Origin: Flaccisagitta enflata
Taxonomy: Eukaryota > Chaetognatha > Sagittoidea > Aphragmophora
Length of the DNA stretch: 64,000 bases
Direction: 5' to 3'
Assembly (NCBI GenBank): GCA_965153355.1
Contig: OZ231127.1
Location: 100,874,001-100,938,000, forward strand
The first letter of the stretch is position 1; every line of letters begins with the position of its first letter. The position numbers and the translations under genes are program-made. The notes under the pieces were generated by a model that saw only the letters and a list, made by a program, of their open reading frames with translations, was not told where the DNA came from and made no database searches. Positions 34,432 to 46,269 of this stretch are shown here, one piece after another.

Positions 34432-34860
34432 GAAGGGATTTCAATGAAAGAATGAATAGCAGAAACCTGGGTGAAATACTGTCTACAATTACCTTTTTTT
34501 TCGAGTTTGTCTCCTGAAAGAGTAGGTAGGATATTTGGGATGAATGAATAGAAAAGGTAGAAGTAGGTGTATTATAGTGGGGGGGGCAAGATTGTTTAGA
34601 AAAAGAAACGTGTTATACAAAGACAGAAAGAAAGAAAGAAGAAGGGATTTCAATGAAAGAATGAATGGCAGAAACCTGGGTGAAATACTGTCTACAATTA
34701 CCTTTTTTTTCGAGTTTGTCTCCTGAAAGAGTAGGTAGGATATTTGGGATGAATGAATAGAAAAGGTAGAAGTAGGTGTATTATAGTGGGGGGGCAAGAT
34801 TGTTTAGAAAAGAAACGTGTAATACAAAGACAGAAAGAAAGAAAGAAGAAAGAGAGAGTG
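34432..34860. repeat. Tandem duplication of about 209 bp
   Basis: GAAGGGATTTCAATGAAAGA starts at about 34432 and again at 34641. The segments match through CTGGGTGAAATACTGTC and GTAGAAGTAGGTGTATTATA, up to AGAAAGAAAGAAAG. Open frames here repeat in the same way and are not called. Confidence 0.85.
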
Positions 34861-35228
34861 AAAGAAAGAAGGGAAAGAACAAAGGGGATTATGAAACACC
34901 CAAATCAACGGTAATTACCTTCTACAATTACGATTTGTTTCATATTAAACAGAGTTAGACCCAATTGTCATAAAGAAGAAGAAGAAGCGCGAAGAAAGAA
35001 GGTTTAAGCAGATTTTTTGGTAAGTAGGAATGGTCAATGTGAATGATGGTGCATATGGAGGGAGGAAGGGGGGGGGTGGGCGGATGTATATGCGCGTAAA
35101 AGCGTTTAAGCCAATCATTTTAAGGGCGTACCTAAGTATTTGACGTCTCTTTGTTTCAAATGATTGGCCTATGCAACAAATGACGGAAGTATTTGTTGTA
35201 TCTATTTGAGTATAATAGTCGGCAATTA

Positions 35229-35255
35229 AGGAGAGAGAGAGAGAAAAAAAAAAGG

Positions 35256-35292
<37 letters not shown>

Positions 35293-35294
35293 CA
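35229..35294. repeat. GA-rich microsatellite
   Basis: Two GA tracts separated by an A10 run. Confidence 0.85.
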
Positions 35295-35321
35295 AGAGAT
35301 GGAGAAAAAAAGAGAAGAAGG

Positions 35322-35547
35322 TCGTACACATAGCTACCCAGTTGCGCGCGGGTGGGCAGGGGTACCATTTGAGGTTATTACACTATCCTTGTAGGAACAG
35401 TGAGGTTAAAAAATGTACAAAAATCCAGAAAAAAAATAAGAGTATGAAAGACCGATGGACGGACCAACGGACCGACGGACGGACAAACGGACCGACCAAT
35501 GGACCGACGGATGGACTGACAAAGCATGGTGCACGGGACTAAAAAAA
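35322..35547 (+). mobile_element. Family A copy
   Basis: ACATAGCTACCCAGTTGCGC, GCGGGTGGGCAGGGGTACC, then GACCGATGGACGGACCAACG units, AAAGCATGGTGCACGGGACT and AAAAAA. The extreme left end is replaced by the GA tract. Confidence 0.65.
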
Positions 35548-35934
35548 TACGAGTGAAAAAAAAAAGAGAAAAAAATTGCGATCGAAGATCGAACGAAAAA
35601 GGAATGGGTTTTACACATATGAGATTTTTATAGTCGGTCCAAAATATTAATCTTTTTTCTATAAAAAAATAAAAAAAAAATAAAAATGGTTTGGAATTTA
35701 TTATTTTTATTTTTAAATAAAAAATTTAAAAATTTAAGAAAAAAATACCTAAAATATTTTTTAATTTTTTTACACTCCTACCGATATCGATTTTCACGGA
35801 TGAGTCTAAAAACTGGATCGAAAGGCGAAAAAAACCTAAACGATGATCATTCAAAGAAAAACAAAATCAGTTTTATGGTGAGAACATTTTGGTGAAAAAA
35901 GACAGTTAGGTGAGAACAAAGGGTGTTGATTGGG
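35548..35934. other. AT-rich non-coding
   Basis: Very A/T-rich sequence with no supported gene. Confidence 0.5.
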
Positions 35935-36060
35935 CCGTCTAACGAGTGGTCGGTCCGTCCATTTGTCCGTCTGTCACACTTAATTTTTTTTTTTTATCGT
36001 TTCACTGCCCCTACCCACCCACCCACACGCGACTTCGGTTTATGTAGACGGCCTTGTTTT
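35935..36060 (-). mobile_element. Family A copy, hairpin end lost
   Basis: GTCGGTCCGTCCATTTGTCC, CACTGCCCCTACCCACCCA, CACGCGACTTCGGTTTATGT and AGACGGCCTTGTTTT. It runs straight into the tandem array of hairpin ends. Confidence 0.65.
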
Positions 36061-36780
36061 TTAGTCGCGGGCTAGCGACTCTATAAGAGGCTTTGTCCCT
36101 CCGTCGGTCCGTCGGTCCGTTGGTCTGTCCGCCCGTCCGTTGGTCCGTGAGCACGAGTTGAAAAGTGGAAAAACGTGTTTTTTTTTAGTCGGGGACTAGC
36201 AACTCTATAAGAGGCTTTGTCCGTACGTCGGTCCGTTGGTCCGTCGATCCGTCAATCTGTCCGCCCGTCCATTGGTACGTGAGCACGAGTTGAAGAGTGG
36301 GAAAACATGCATTTTTAATCAAAAACTAGCGACTCTATAAGAGGCTTTGTCTGTCCGTCCGTCGGTCCATCAGTTGGTTCGTCGGTCCGTCGGTATGTCC
36401 GCCCTCCGTTGGTCTGTGAACACGAGTTGAAAAGTGGAAAAACCTGCGTTGGTCCGTGAACACGAGTTGAAAAGTGGAAAAACATGCATCTATGGTCGCG
36501 GATTAGCGACTCTATAAAAGGCTTTGTCCGTTTGTCGGTCCGTCGGTTCGTCGGTCTGTCCGCCCGTCCGTTGGTCCGTGAGCACAAGTTGAAAAGTGGG
36601 AAAACATGCATTTTTAGTCGCGGATTAGCGATTCTATAAGAGGCTTTGTCCGTCCGTTTGTCGGTCCGTCGGTCCGTCGGTCTGTCCGCCCGTCCGTTGG
36701 TCCGTGAACACGAGTTGAAAAGTGGAAAAACATGCATCTATGGTCGCGGACTAGCGACTCTATAAAAGGCTTTGTCCGTT
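36061..36780 (-). repeat. Tandem array of family A hairpin ends
   Basis: A unit of about 120 bp is repeated head to tail about six times. It begins TAGTCGCGGACTAGCGACTC, continues TATAAGAGGCTTTGTCCGTC with GGTC/CGTC units, then GTGAGCACGAGTTGAAAAGT and GGAAAAACATGCAT. Unit starts are near 36062, 36186, 36316, 36493, 36617 and 36741. The left (GGCCGGATAC) end is absent from all of them. The 140-codon frame here is an artefact. Confidence 0.8.
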
Positions 36781-37025
36781 AAGGCTGGGATTTGGGCCTC
36801 AAGGCTAGGATTTGGGCCTTGAGACTGGGATTTGATGGTGAGGGACGGAGAAGAAGGAGAAGGAGAAGGAGAAGAAGGAGGAGGAGGAGAAAATTCCCCA
36901 TATGTATGGAAGCATGGGTCATCGACCCCTTCGGGGCCACTGCCCTGCTACCCCTTTAACTTCAAGTACAACCTACTTAGGCAGGGCACAGGTACCGCTG
37001 ACCATCTAACGCTTTTGCGGCTATT
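36781..37025. repeat. Family B copy
   Basis: GGCTGGGATTTGGGCCTCAA units, a GAAGGA purine tract, ATGGAAGCATGGGTCATCGA, CCCCTTCGGGGCCACTGCCC, and the end CCATCTAACGCTTTTGCGGC. Confidence 0.75.
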
Positions 37026-37961
37026 ATTTTCTTATGGGGAAGTTTCGAATCTCATCCGGCTGATTGGGGCCTCCAATGAAATTGTCAGGGTAACTAAATT
37101 TGAAAATTCTCTTTCGTTTGGCGCCAAGCAGAATTATCTAGGACAAATATTTTTCGAGTTATGATGTAATAATTAGCCAATGCATGGGTTGAGACAAAAA
37201 TGAATGTCACAATACAATACTGCAAGGCCCCCCGATAGTCGAGTGAAGCACTCAGGGAGACCATCAAATAGTTAGATGTATACAGGAAAAAGCCCGTCGA
37301 TTTCAAATTGACAGCATTTCCCTTGAATGAGTTAAGATTGGTATAATTTGAACAAATATTCACTGATGAATCACTGGAAATAACTGAATTTCTTTCAAAT
37401 AAATGATTTGGACTATTTCACTAGTTCATGCAATTATATTTTCATTGATTCAAGTCCCTTTTCAGCCTCAGTGGTCATACCCCTCGTGTTTCACTCCGAG
37501 TAATAAAATGCGTATTGACGACAATATGCAAATTAGCTTTTAAAATTGCCCCAAGATAAACGACGACTGTCTGTCCACAATTACATGTATCCAGAATGCG
37601 GTATGACTGATGTACGACCGTGTAGAGCAGGAATGGCATGCGTGGATAGCGCCCCTCGTAGAGATTGCGAATGCCATGAACAAGCGATTTTTTAAAGATT
37701 TATTTACAAAAAATTCAAATTGAATTTGTTTCGATTTCTTATAATTTTATGTAGAATCAATAAAGGAGTGTATCTATGTTTGTTTGAGCATGCAAATACA
37801 AGAACACATGTTTATGAGCATAGCTGCTCATTTGTCAGGGTGTTTTTGAGTGTTCTAGCTCATTTAGCTCATTTAGCTCAGTGTTTTTCTTTTTTTCTGA
37901 TTTTCAACGAGATAAATAAAAAAATGATTTGATTTCTGAGTATGCAAATACAAATAGTCGC
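37026..37961. other. Non-coding, low-copy
   Basis: No supported gene. A small CTCATTTAGCTCATTTAGCT repeat lies at about 37858-37878. Confidence 0.45.
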
Positions 37962-38430
37962 AAAAGCGTTAGATGGTACCTGTGCCCTGCCTAAGTAGGT
38001 TGTGGTTAAGGTTGAGGGGGGAGCAGGGCAGTGGCCCCGAAGGAGTCAATGACCTATGCTTTCACACGTATGGGGGATTTTTTTAACCTTCTCCTTCTCC
38101 TCCTCCTTCTTCTTTTACATCCCGCCTCTGACTCAGATCCTAACCTCAAGGCCCAAATCCTAGCTTTGAGGCCCAAATCCCAGCCTTAACGCACAAATCC
38201 CAGCCTTGAGGCCGAAATCCCAGCCTTGAGGTACAAATTCCTGTCTTGGGGATTCAAGGATGGGATTTGGGCCTCCAGGCTGAGATTTGCGTTAAGGCTG
38301 AGATTGGGCCTCAGGCTAGGATTTGAGCCTTGAGGTTAGATGTGAAGAAAAGAAGAAGGAAGGTGAAAAAATCCCCCATATGTGTGAAAGCATAGGTCAT
38401 TGACTCCTTCGGGGCCACTGCCCTGCTGTT
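37962..38430. repeat. Family B copy with inverted ends
   Basis: TAGTCGCAAAAGCGTTAGAT and GGTGCC..GGGCAGTGGCCCCGAAGG begin it. GGCCCAAATCCCAGCCTTGA units follow, then the unit reversed, and GAAAGCATAGGTCATTGACT closes it. Confidence 0.75.
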
Positions 38431-39945
38431 ATTTTTGGCCCAACTCAGGGCAAAACTCCATATTCACCTATGAGATTGGTGGCAAATGGTGCAGATTGTC
38501 TGCATTACTGCCAGCTGAGCTATTTGGTATGAAAATAAGTTCAAATCAGCTGAGCAAACCAAAATTGTATGAAAATAATGATCCCACAGTCTAGACAGGG
38601 CATATGCCCTTTAAAATTTTGCTTTGATGGTGGCACTTGCAAGCCAGCCACGACTATTGGTTCGAGAAAAAGGCCGCCCGGAATCCGTGCTGGAATTGTT
38701 GTGTAAAATTATCCATTTCATATAGTTAAACTTAATTCCATTTTAATAAATCATAAAAAGGGTACCATCTTTATTAATATTAGAAATGCAATTCCAATAT
38801 ACTACATGTAAAGACAAAAACTCTAATTATATATCTAGTATATGTGTGCAGAAAGATTTTTCTACAAATACGTGATTGAATTATAAGTTTACATTTGTAT
38901 ATTACAATAATATGTAAATGTGTTTGTTGGACCAATAGTCAATCACTCTACTATTCTAGGAATGAATAACGATGCCTAGAAACTTAGAAACCATTTTCCA
39001 CTCCCTACAAAATGACCTCAGTAAGCAGAAACAGGCTATTGCGATGCTGTCACCACAATCGTGCATATTCCAGCATTACTGTGTGGTAAAGAATAGATTT
39101 GTCCTACAGAGCCCACTTTATGACTACAATATTCACCTATGAGATTGGTGGCAAATGAAAGCTCCCCATGGGGGGGGGGGCCTCCCCCATATAAGGGCTA
39201 ATTTGTCTTGGGAGGCCCGTATAAACATGTTGTGTTTTCTTGATGCCGTTTTGTTGCTGCCGTATCTTCCATTACAACTGAATATTGTATTTTTGAGAAT
39301 ATAAAATCCTTTTCTAATTCTTGTTAGTTTGGAACATCATAATCAATGGTATATTTAGTTTTAGGTATAGATGTACTAAATTAAGAAAATTAGGACAGGA
39401 CTTCTTTTTATAATCGTATATGCTCTATTGAATATAGTAATGTTTTTTAATCACTTTCAAATGATTGAATTTTCCGCGACTAAAAATGAGGCAATATAAT
39501 ACAATGGCTTGTACAATACAGTGCATCATCAGACGATTAAAAAGGCTGACCATTGCAATAAATTGGTCTAAATCATGTAATTTAAAAAAATCCATTATTT
39601 AAAAATTAGAAGTATTCAATGCCACAAATCGCACTTCAATCACTACATTCAAGCAATTACCCTGCCTAACAAGTAGCGGCTAATCATGCATCATTTCGGT
39701 TGCATATTTAATAAGAATAACTCCTGACCAGCAACTGGACAATTAATGCAATAGAGGTCCAAATACAAGCCTGGGAATGTTCACTTAGAATGTAAGAGGG
39801 GTGACTTTTGACCAAAAATGGCTGATCTGAGGCCTTAGAAGATTGATTTTATATCTGAGATTGCCAATTTTGGACCATAAAGAGATGATTTTAGGTTGTA
39901 ACCCCCGTGTCCCATAGGACAAATGGACCAATGGATCTCTCTGTT

Positions 39946-39946
<1 letters not shown>
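38431..39946. other. Non-coding, low-copy
   Basis: About 1.5 kb without a supported gene. AACTCCATATTCACCTATGAG and GATTGGTGGCAAATG recur at about 38455 and 39130, and in reverse near 46970, which suggests a further low-copy dispersed repeat. Confidence 0.45.

Positions 39947-40022
<76 letters not shown>
39947..40022. repeat. (CT)n microsatellite
   Basis: Pure CT tract. Confidence 0.95.
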
Positions 40023-40026
<4 letters not shown>

Positions 40027-40080
40027 CTCTCTTTCGCTCTCTTTCTCTTGCTTCAATTTGTCCGTGATTCATTAGTTAAA

Positions 40081-40103
40081 ACAAAAAAAAAAAAAAAAAA
40101 AAA
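40081..40103. repeat. Poly-A tract
   Basis: About 20 A residues after AAAC, close to the CT tract. No retroposon body was identified beside it. Confidence 0.8.
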
Positions 40104-40499
40104 GTGAAAAACAAAAAAGCCGTGCGTTAAAGAGTTGAAAGAGCTCTGCAAATTTGCATAAAGCAGTAACATTAACAAGACATCAGAATTATGTTTTTCA
40201 TTGGGATATTATTGTACGTAAAATACATACCTTTATTTCAAATGGTATCCAACAAACTACTATGGCAAGGTCTAGCCACAAATGTTTTTAAAATATATAT
40301 TTATATATATTGATACATTAAGGGCTTAGTCCATATCTTAACAGTGGTTTCAACAACAGTGTAAAAAAAATTCAAAGACACACGAATGCTCCTTTACCCA
40401 ACTATTTCTTCACCATATTTGCAACAGAGCTCTAACATCTAACCATAATGATGTTACCTATGAGCTCTCACAACATTGGTATCACTTATTTACTGAATC

Positions 40500-40589
40500 T
40501 CTGTCTCTTTCTGTTTCTCTCTCTCTGTCTCTCTTTCTCTGTCTCTCTTTCTCTGTCTCTCTTTCTCTGTCTCTCTTTCTCTGTCTCTC

Positions 40590-40670
<81 letters not shown>
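40500..40670. repeat. (CT)n compound microsatellite
   Basis: TCTCTTTCTCTG units grade into pure CT from about 40596. Confidence 0.95.
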
Positions 40671-40674
<4 letters not shown>

Positions 40675-40721
40675 TTTCCTCACATGTACAATGGCTATTA
40701 ATTTGTGAGAATGACAAAGTA

Positions 40722-40898
40722 ACAAGGCCGGATACACAGCCAATACCAGTTAAGGACAAGAGGGCAGGGGCGGAAATATGCGTTTTCACACTTTTTTGAC
40801 TCATGGTCACGGACCAACAGACAGACCGACGGACCAATGGACCTACCGACATACCGACCGACACGGCAGGGTGTAGTTGCGTGTCCACGACTAAAAAG
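40722..40898 (+). mobile_element. Family A compact copy
   Basis: AACAAGGCCGGATACACAGC, GAGGGCAGGGGCGGAAATA, ACCGACGGACCAATGGACC units, GGGTGTAGTTGCGTGTCCAC and GACTAAAAAG. Confidence 0.75.
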
Positions 40899-41006
40899 GT
40901 ATGCAACCGAAACAAAAGTTGCAAAGATAGCGGTAAAGACTGTATAGTCTATCAAGATCCTACCTAAATATTGTTTCTGACTTTTTAATGCAATGCTAAC
41001 AGAAAT

Positions 41007-41200
41007 AACAAGGTCGGATACCCAGCTGCCCTAGTCGCGTGCGGGTGGGCAGGGGCTGTGATGAAATTTAACAATTAGATGGTTGGGCAGGAGCAGTAAC
41101 CCCCAAACCACTTGTAAATGCCAAAAAAAGTAGGCGTGACCTAAACGTGACCGACAAACCAACCAACCAACCAAACATCAACCAATAACCAACCAATTGA
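41007..41200 (+). mobile_element. Family A copy, hairpin end degraded
   Basis: AACAAGGTCGGATACCCAGC, AGTCGCGTGCGGGTGGGCAG, GTGACCGACAAACCAACCAA; no intact terminal hairpin. Confidence 0.65.
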
Positions 41201-41823
41201 AAACGATAAAATAAACATTAGGCAAGAACTAGCTGCAGGAAATGGTTTAAATTTGGTACATAGACCCCATGTTCTACCACTGTTCAATTCCAAGTTTCGT
41301 ATTCCTCCTCCGACCCGTTCTATAGGCTCTCCAATCCCTTTCTCCCCTTTACTAATCTTTTTCGCCCAGGGCCGCGTGACCCATCGGCCTCAATCGCCTT
41401 GGCTCCCGCGGTCTTCACTCGCGGTCTTTTTCCAAGGAATGGTGCGGGCAAACGGAGCAAGGGTGGAAATCAAAATTTTGCAGGTAGATGTCTCGTGTCA
41501 TGTAGTAGCTCTCTACAAAATTTAAGGCCCATCTGATCATTTCCTCTATAGTCCCCTCGGCCCTCGGTCCCAATTCTCTTGGCCTTGGCCGCCGCAGCCT
41601 CATCTCAACCCATTCTTTGGTTGGGTGTTACGGACAAACGGATGAGGGGAGAAGGTTGAAACTTGGTAGGCAGTTCCCCATCTTCTTTTACCATACCACC
41701 ACCTTCTTCTTATTTTATACCACCACCACTATTTCTTCTATGTCTCTCCTCCTCCTCCTCCCCCTTCCCATGTCTTTGATTTCACAACCCTTTTATAAAG
41801 AAATAGGGGGGGGGGAGAAATAT
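41201..41823. other. Non-coding, no recognised feature
   Basis: GC-richer than its surroundings, with opposed frames of 90 and 62 codons at 41253-41603 that lack recognisable motifs. A CCACCACCTTCTTC tract lies at 41695-41765. Confidence 0.35.
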
Positions 41824-41960
41824 CAAGGCCGGATACACGAAATCTTGTCGCGGACGGTTGGACAGGAGCTGTAGTGCAAAAACCACTCAGAATTAAAAAA
41901 TGTGACGGACCTACCGATAGACCGACGGTGTAGAGTCGCGTGTCAGCAACTAAAAAATTT
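41824..41960 (+). mobile_element. Family A compact copy
   Basis: TCAAGGCCGGATACACGAAA, TCGCGGACGGTTGGACAGGA, ACCTACCGATAGACCGACGG, GTGTAGAGTCGCGTGTCAGC and AACTAAAAAA. Confidence 0.75.
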
Positions 41961-42021
41961 AAATGAATTTAATGAGTATAACTCCTTTCAAAATAAAGAG
42001 ACAACTGGGAACAAGTGACGC

Positions 42022-42232
42022 GAGGTCACAATATCGTTGCGGACGAGTGGGCAGGGGCATCCAACCCCCATTCACAACCCAAACCACCCCCAACACTCAA
42101 ACATTCACAAAAAGTATCAAAAATGCTCGTTTCGTCAAATCGATAACCGCTTCCAACGGACCAATGGACCAACGGATGGACGGATGGACAAAGCCTCCTA
42201 TAAAGTTGCGTATCCGCAACTAAAAACATAAA
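42022..42232 (+). mobile_element. Family A copy, CACAATATTGTTG subtype
   Basis: GAGGTCACAATATCGTTGCG, GAGTGGGCAGGGGCATCCAA, GGACCAATGGACCAACGGAT and AAAGCCTCCTATAAAGTTGC, then a hairpin GTTGCGTATCCGCAAC and TAAAAAC. Confidence 0.75.
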
Positions 42233-42254
42233 AAAACAGGTATCAACTTAAAAT

Positions 42255-42420
42255 AAGGCCGGATACACGGAAATACAGCCGCGGATGGTTGGGCAGGAGC
42301 AGTAATGCAAAAACTGATCAAAATTCAAAAATGTGACGTACGGACCAATGGACGGACTGACCTACAGACCAACCGACTGACACGGCAAGGTGTAGAGTCG
42401 CGTGTCCGCGACTAAAAATG
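42255..42420 (+). mobile_element. Family A compact copy
   Basis: AATAAGGCCGGATACACGGA, GCCGCGGATGGTTGGGCAGG, GACCAATGGACGGACTGACC, GGTGTAGAGTCGCGTGTCCG and CGACTAAAAATG. The hairpin is intact. Confidence 0.8.
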
Positions 42421-42925
42421 CTCAATAAAACACATTTTGGGACGTTTTCAAACATTCTGCATCTTTCTCAATAAAAAAATTTATCAATTTCCCCCTTTTA
42501 AATTTTCCCTCAAAAATTCCGCCCACAATTTGTAGGTCTTAAGAGGGTCAAATTGGGTGTCCAATAGCTTTTTATGGGGTTTTGATGCTTAGCTATTCAT
42601 TCCCGTTGAAATCGCGACCTAAAAACTACTTCGAAAATTAAACCATTTTTTTTTTTTTTTGCATTTATTTAGCTTTGAGGGGTGAAATGGGGCATGGCAA
42701 GACCCCGGGACCAGCTGGGGAGGTATGTCTTGTCACTTGCTACAAATGCACCATATTTTTTTTTTTTAATCCATCCGCTCCTTGTAGGGGCATTCTGAGC
42801 CCTCTATCCATTTAAACGGTCTTTCCCGTTTTTTTTTTTTTTTTTTGCCGAAGATCGCTAACAAACTCCTTGGCCACGATCGCCCCAGGCTCGGCTCGGC
42901 TCCTCTCGGTCATTTCTACGCGTCA
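42421..42925. other. Non-coding, homopolymer-rich
   Basis: Contains T runs at 42646-42660, 42758-42768 and 42830-42846. No gene or repeat family recognised. Confidence 0.45.
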
Positions 42926-43072
42926 TTTTTAGTCACAAACACGCGACTCTACACCTTGCCGTGTCGGTCGGTCTGTTGGTCCATCAGTAGGTAACATTTT
43001 TGAATTGTGAGTGGTATTTGCATTACTACACCTATGCAATTGTCCATAACTGGATTGCAGTTTATCTGGTCT
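42926..43072 (-). mobile_element. Family A copy
   Basis: TTTTTAGTCACAAACACGCG, CTACACCTTGCCGTGTCGG, ATTTGCATTACTACACCTAT, ACTGGATTGCAGTTTATCTG. Degraded left end. Confidence 0.65.
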
Positions 43073-43113
43073 TCTTTGATTCTCTCTTCAAGTTTTTAAC
43101 CGCAGTTGCATAT

Positions 43114-43325
43114 TTTTTTAGTCGCGTGCTACGTGACTCTATACCCTGCTTTATCGGTCCGTCCGTCCGCCCGTCCGTCAGTCAATCCATCCGTCACACT
43201 TTACTTTTTTTGTTTTTTTGCGGTTTTTGGCGTCACTGCCCCTGCCTAGATAATGGAGTGACCTCAATTATGGCCCCTACCCACCTGCACGCGACTGGGG
43301 TAGCCATGTATCAGGCCTTGTTTTC
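43114..43325 (-). mobile_element. Family A copy
   Basis: TTTTTTTAGTCGCGTGCTAC, CTATACCCTGCTTTATCGG, (CCGT)n, CACACTTTACTTTTTTTG, CTGCACGCGACTGGGGTAGC and CATGTATCAGGCCTTGTTTT. Confidence 0.8.
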
Positions 43326-43629
43326 TCTCATTCCCATTTGGGTCACATGCACATGACTCTACACCCCACCTCGAATATATTCACTGGTACAAAACATTTT
43401 CATCTATTTCTATCTATGTCTATCCCCCCTCTCTTGCTGCTTATCTGTCTCTCTCTCTCACTCTCTCTCTCCTCTTCATATCATGCATCCTTAATCCCGA
43501 CTTTCAACTTTGATTCTATTGGATCTTGCAAATTCCTACCATATTTAAGCGGCCTTGTCTGTTTTTGAGGGTAAAAAGACAAAAAGAAGATGTACTAAGC
43601 AAATCCGCTCATTTTGAGATTTTTTTCTG

Positions 43630-43773
<144 letters not shown>

Positions 43774-44019
43774 TTTATATCTCAACTTTCTACGCTCGAC
43801 TTTCAAATTTCTATTGCAGTCTTTTGCATCTTCGCCCCAAATCCCTACTCTCGACGCGTAACATCAATGTCTTAATTAGAAAGAAATTTTGAAATTTTAA
43901 AACTTTCTCCCTCTCAATTTCCCCCCCCCCTTCTCGATTGAGGTTCTCCGACTAAAAATGCTTTTTTCTCTTGAGTGAGGGATATTCTTCCACTTCTCAT
44001 ATATAGGGAAATAGAAACA

Positions 44020-44216
44020 TGCATGCACATGACTCTACAACCCGCTTTGTCCGACATTTGATTGATCGGTTGGTGAGTTGGTCACACTTTACTTTTTTTT
44101 TTTTTTGATTTTACTTCTTTTACCTCACTGCTCCTGCTCAAATGGTCTGGTGACCTCGAATATGGCCCCTGCCCACCCGCACGCGACTTCGGTAGCCGTG
44201 TATCCGGCCTTGGTAT
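44020..44216 (-). mobile_element. Family A copy
   Basis: ATGCACATGACTCTACAACC, CGCTTTGTCCGACATTTG, CACACTTTACTTTTTTTTTT, CCCGCACGCGACTTCGGTAG and CCGTGTATCCGGCCTTGG. Confidence 0.75.
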
Positions 44217-44529
44217 TCTGACAAAAGCGCTCACCAAAACGGATTCACCTCATATCTCTTACATTTTCAAAAAAGGCGTTTCATCCTAATACTGCTCTCA
44301 TATGTAAACGCTTTGAGCCTCAGGAACAACATTTTTCCCAAGTGGTATATCATTTAAACAATTTCTAATTCTCACCAATGTTTTTTAATATCACTTTTAG
44401 AAATAAAATGATTTTTACTATAGGGGAATGTAGACTTTTGTCGTAAATTGGGCCAATAATAACACGGGCAGCCCCTTGTCTTATACATAGATGTTGCAAC
44501 AACGCTACTTTTCGTCACGATACATTTCT
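44217..44529. other. Non-coding, no recognised feature
   Basis: No gene. GGGCCAATAATAACACGGGC and TACATAGATGTTGCAACAAC at about 44450-44500 resemble the sequence near 47000-47060, so it is probably dispersed repeat. Confidence 0.45.
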
Positions 44530-44640
44530 GTTTTCCGCTCCTGCCCACCTGTCCACAACTGGGGGGAGTGTATACAGCCTTGTTATTTGCGGACACGCAA
44601 CTGACAAGTCTCTCCATCCATCAGCACAGCTAAAAAATTG
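44530..44640 (-). mobile_element. Family A fragment junction
   Basis: TGCCCACCTGTCCACAACTG and GTGTATACAGCCTTG are a left end in reverse. A decayed hairpin end (GCGGACACGCAACTG) follows at once, as also near 47064. Confidence 0.6.
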
Positions 44641-44649
44641 GAATAACAA

Positions 44650-45190
44650 GCCTTACAGATCCTTTTTGGGCGTCGGGCCCTAAGAACCCATGTCCAGTAG
44701 AACACAGGGGGGGGGGAAGAATTTCCAAATGTCCATCCTTCTGTCCACCCCCCTCCATTGGCCATCAACGCCTCAAAATTGCCCTTCCAGCCCTCAATTC
44801 AGTTTGCTAGGCCTAGAATAGGCAGCCAGCCAGCCTCAAATCTGTCCTCCAAATCTCAAATCTGACCTCTAAATCTCAAATCTGCCCTCCAAATCTTCAA
44901 TCAACCCTCTAAGCATCAAGTTAGCCCTTTGTGGCTGAAATTGGCCTTCCAAACCACAAATCTGCTCTCCAAGCCTCAATTCTGCCCTTCAGCCTTCAAA
45001 TATGCCTTCAATTCCCCAGATCAGTCATCTACAGCCTGAAATATGCCCCCTCTGGACATCTGGAAATTTCTTCCCCCTATATTCTAAAGGATTTCGGTCC
45101 GCTGTCCTCCTCTCAATCATCTTCTTCACTGAATCACTCCCAAAAGGGCATTGGTTACCACTAACTATGTGTGATCCATGGAGAACTAGG
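44650..45190. repeat. Family B copy with inverted ends
   Basis: TTTTTGGGCGTCGGGCCC, CCAGTAGAACACAGG, CTCAAATCTGCCCTCCAAAT-type units, then the reverse signature ATTTCGGTCCGCTGTCC and TGTGTGATCCATGGAGAACTA. A G18 run follows at about 45189-45205. Confidence 0.7.
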
Positions 45191-45371
45191 GGGGGGGGGG
45201 GGGGCGCTTCATTCTCCTTGGTGCCAAATGAAAGACAATAATCAAACTCAATTCCTTATTGATTTCATTTGAGGGGCCATTGGTTTGATTGATTTCTTAA
45301 TTTATGATGACAAAATGAAAACCATGAGTGTCTGAAATATGTTGGAAAGTTCAAAACTAACTACAACATTT

Positions 45372-45603
45372 TGAGTCGCGTGCTACGCGACTCTACAACC
45401 GCTTTGTTGGTCTGTCCGTCCGTCTGTTGGTCCGCCCGTCCGTCGGTCCATCCGTCCATCGGTCCATCCATCCATCACACTTTACTTTTTTGGGTTTTTA
45501 GGTTTTTTTGGCTTCATTGCTCCTACCCAAATGATCCGTTGACCTCAATTACGGCCCCTGCCCACCCACATGCGACTGGGTTAGCCGTGTATCCAGCCTT
45601 GTT
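45372..45603 (-). mobile_element. Family A copy
   Basis: GAGTCGCGTGCTACGCGACT hairpin, CTACAACCGCTTTGTTGGTC, (CCGT/CCAT)n, CACACTTTACTTTTTTGGG, CATGCGACTGGGTTAGCCGT and GTATCCAGCCTTG. Confidence 0.8.
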
Positions 45604-46069
45604 CCCAACAACCTCTGACATCGGAGCTTAAACTTCTTCATGTCTTGTGCCTTTTAAACAACTGGCTCCAAGTCATACTATATTGGTGAAAACAATTATC
45701 GACTTTGAAAAAGTACTGTTCCTAAAGAATAAAGCTGTAGACCCCAGATTGGTTTGTGTGAAATGTCAAAATCTTCAAAATGCGACCAATGTAAAGTGTT
45801 TTGCCTTGTCCATTTAGGTGCAGCATTCTTTTAAATTGGATGCTACTTTAAACCACTGTCGCGTTTCTTTCCGCCAAGATGGTAAACTGACCAAATTCAA
45901 TGCATCCCAAAAAATCACATTTTAATCATCCTGCAGTCTGGACCCAGCGGTGTCTTTCCATTAAATGGTACAATGGTCCATAAGTCAATCCCCTTTTTAC
46001 TTTTCAAGCCTTCAAAACCTTCCTGAGCTAACTAACTTCTGTGCAAATGCACTAATGAATTTTTCTACC
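45604..46069. other. Non-coding, no recognised feature
   Basis: Low-copy sequence, no supported gene. Confidence 0.45.
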
Positions 46070-46229
46070 ACTGATCCTGCCCACCCATGTTTTTTTTTCC
46101 AATATTATAAAAATTGTACAAAGCGCAGATTATTTAATTGTTTTTGTTGTTGTTGCGCTATCTTTAATTATTTGCGGTTTTTAGCCTCACTGCTCCTGTC
46201 CAAATAATCAAATGACCTCAAATACGGCC

Positions 46230-46269
<40 letters not shown>

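Noticed and set aside
36315-36737. 140-codon frame with internal repeats
   Set aside because: The repeats are the 120-bp units of the family A hairpin-end array.
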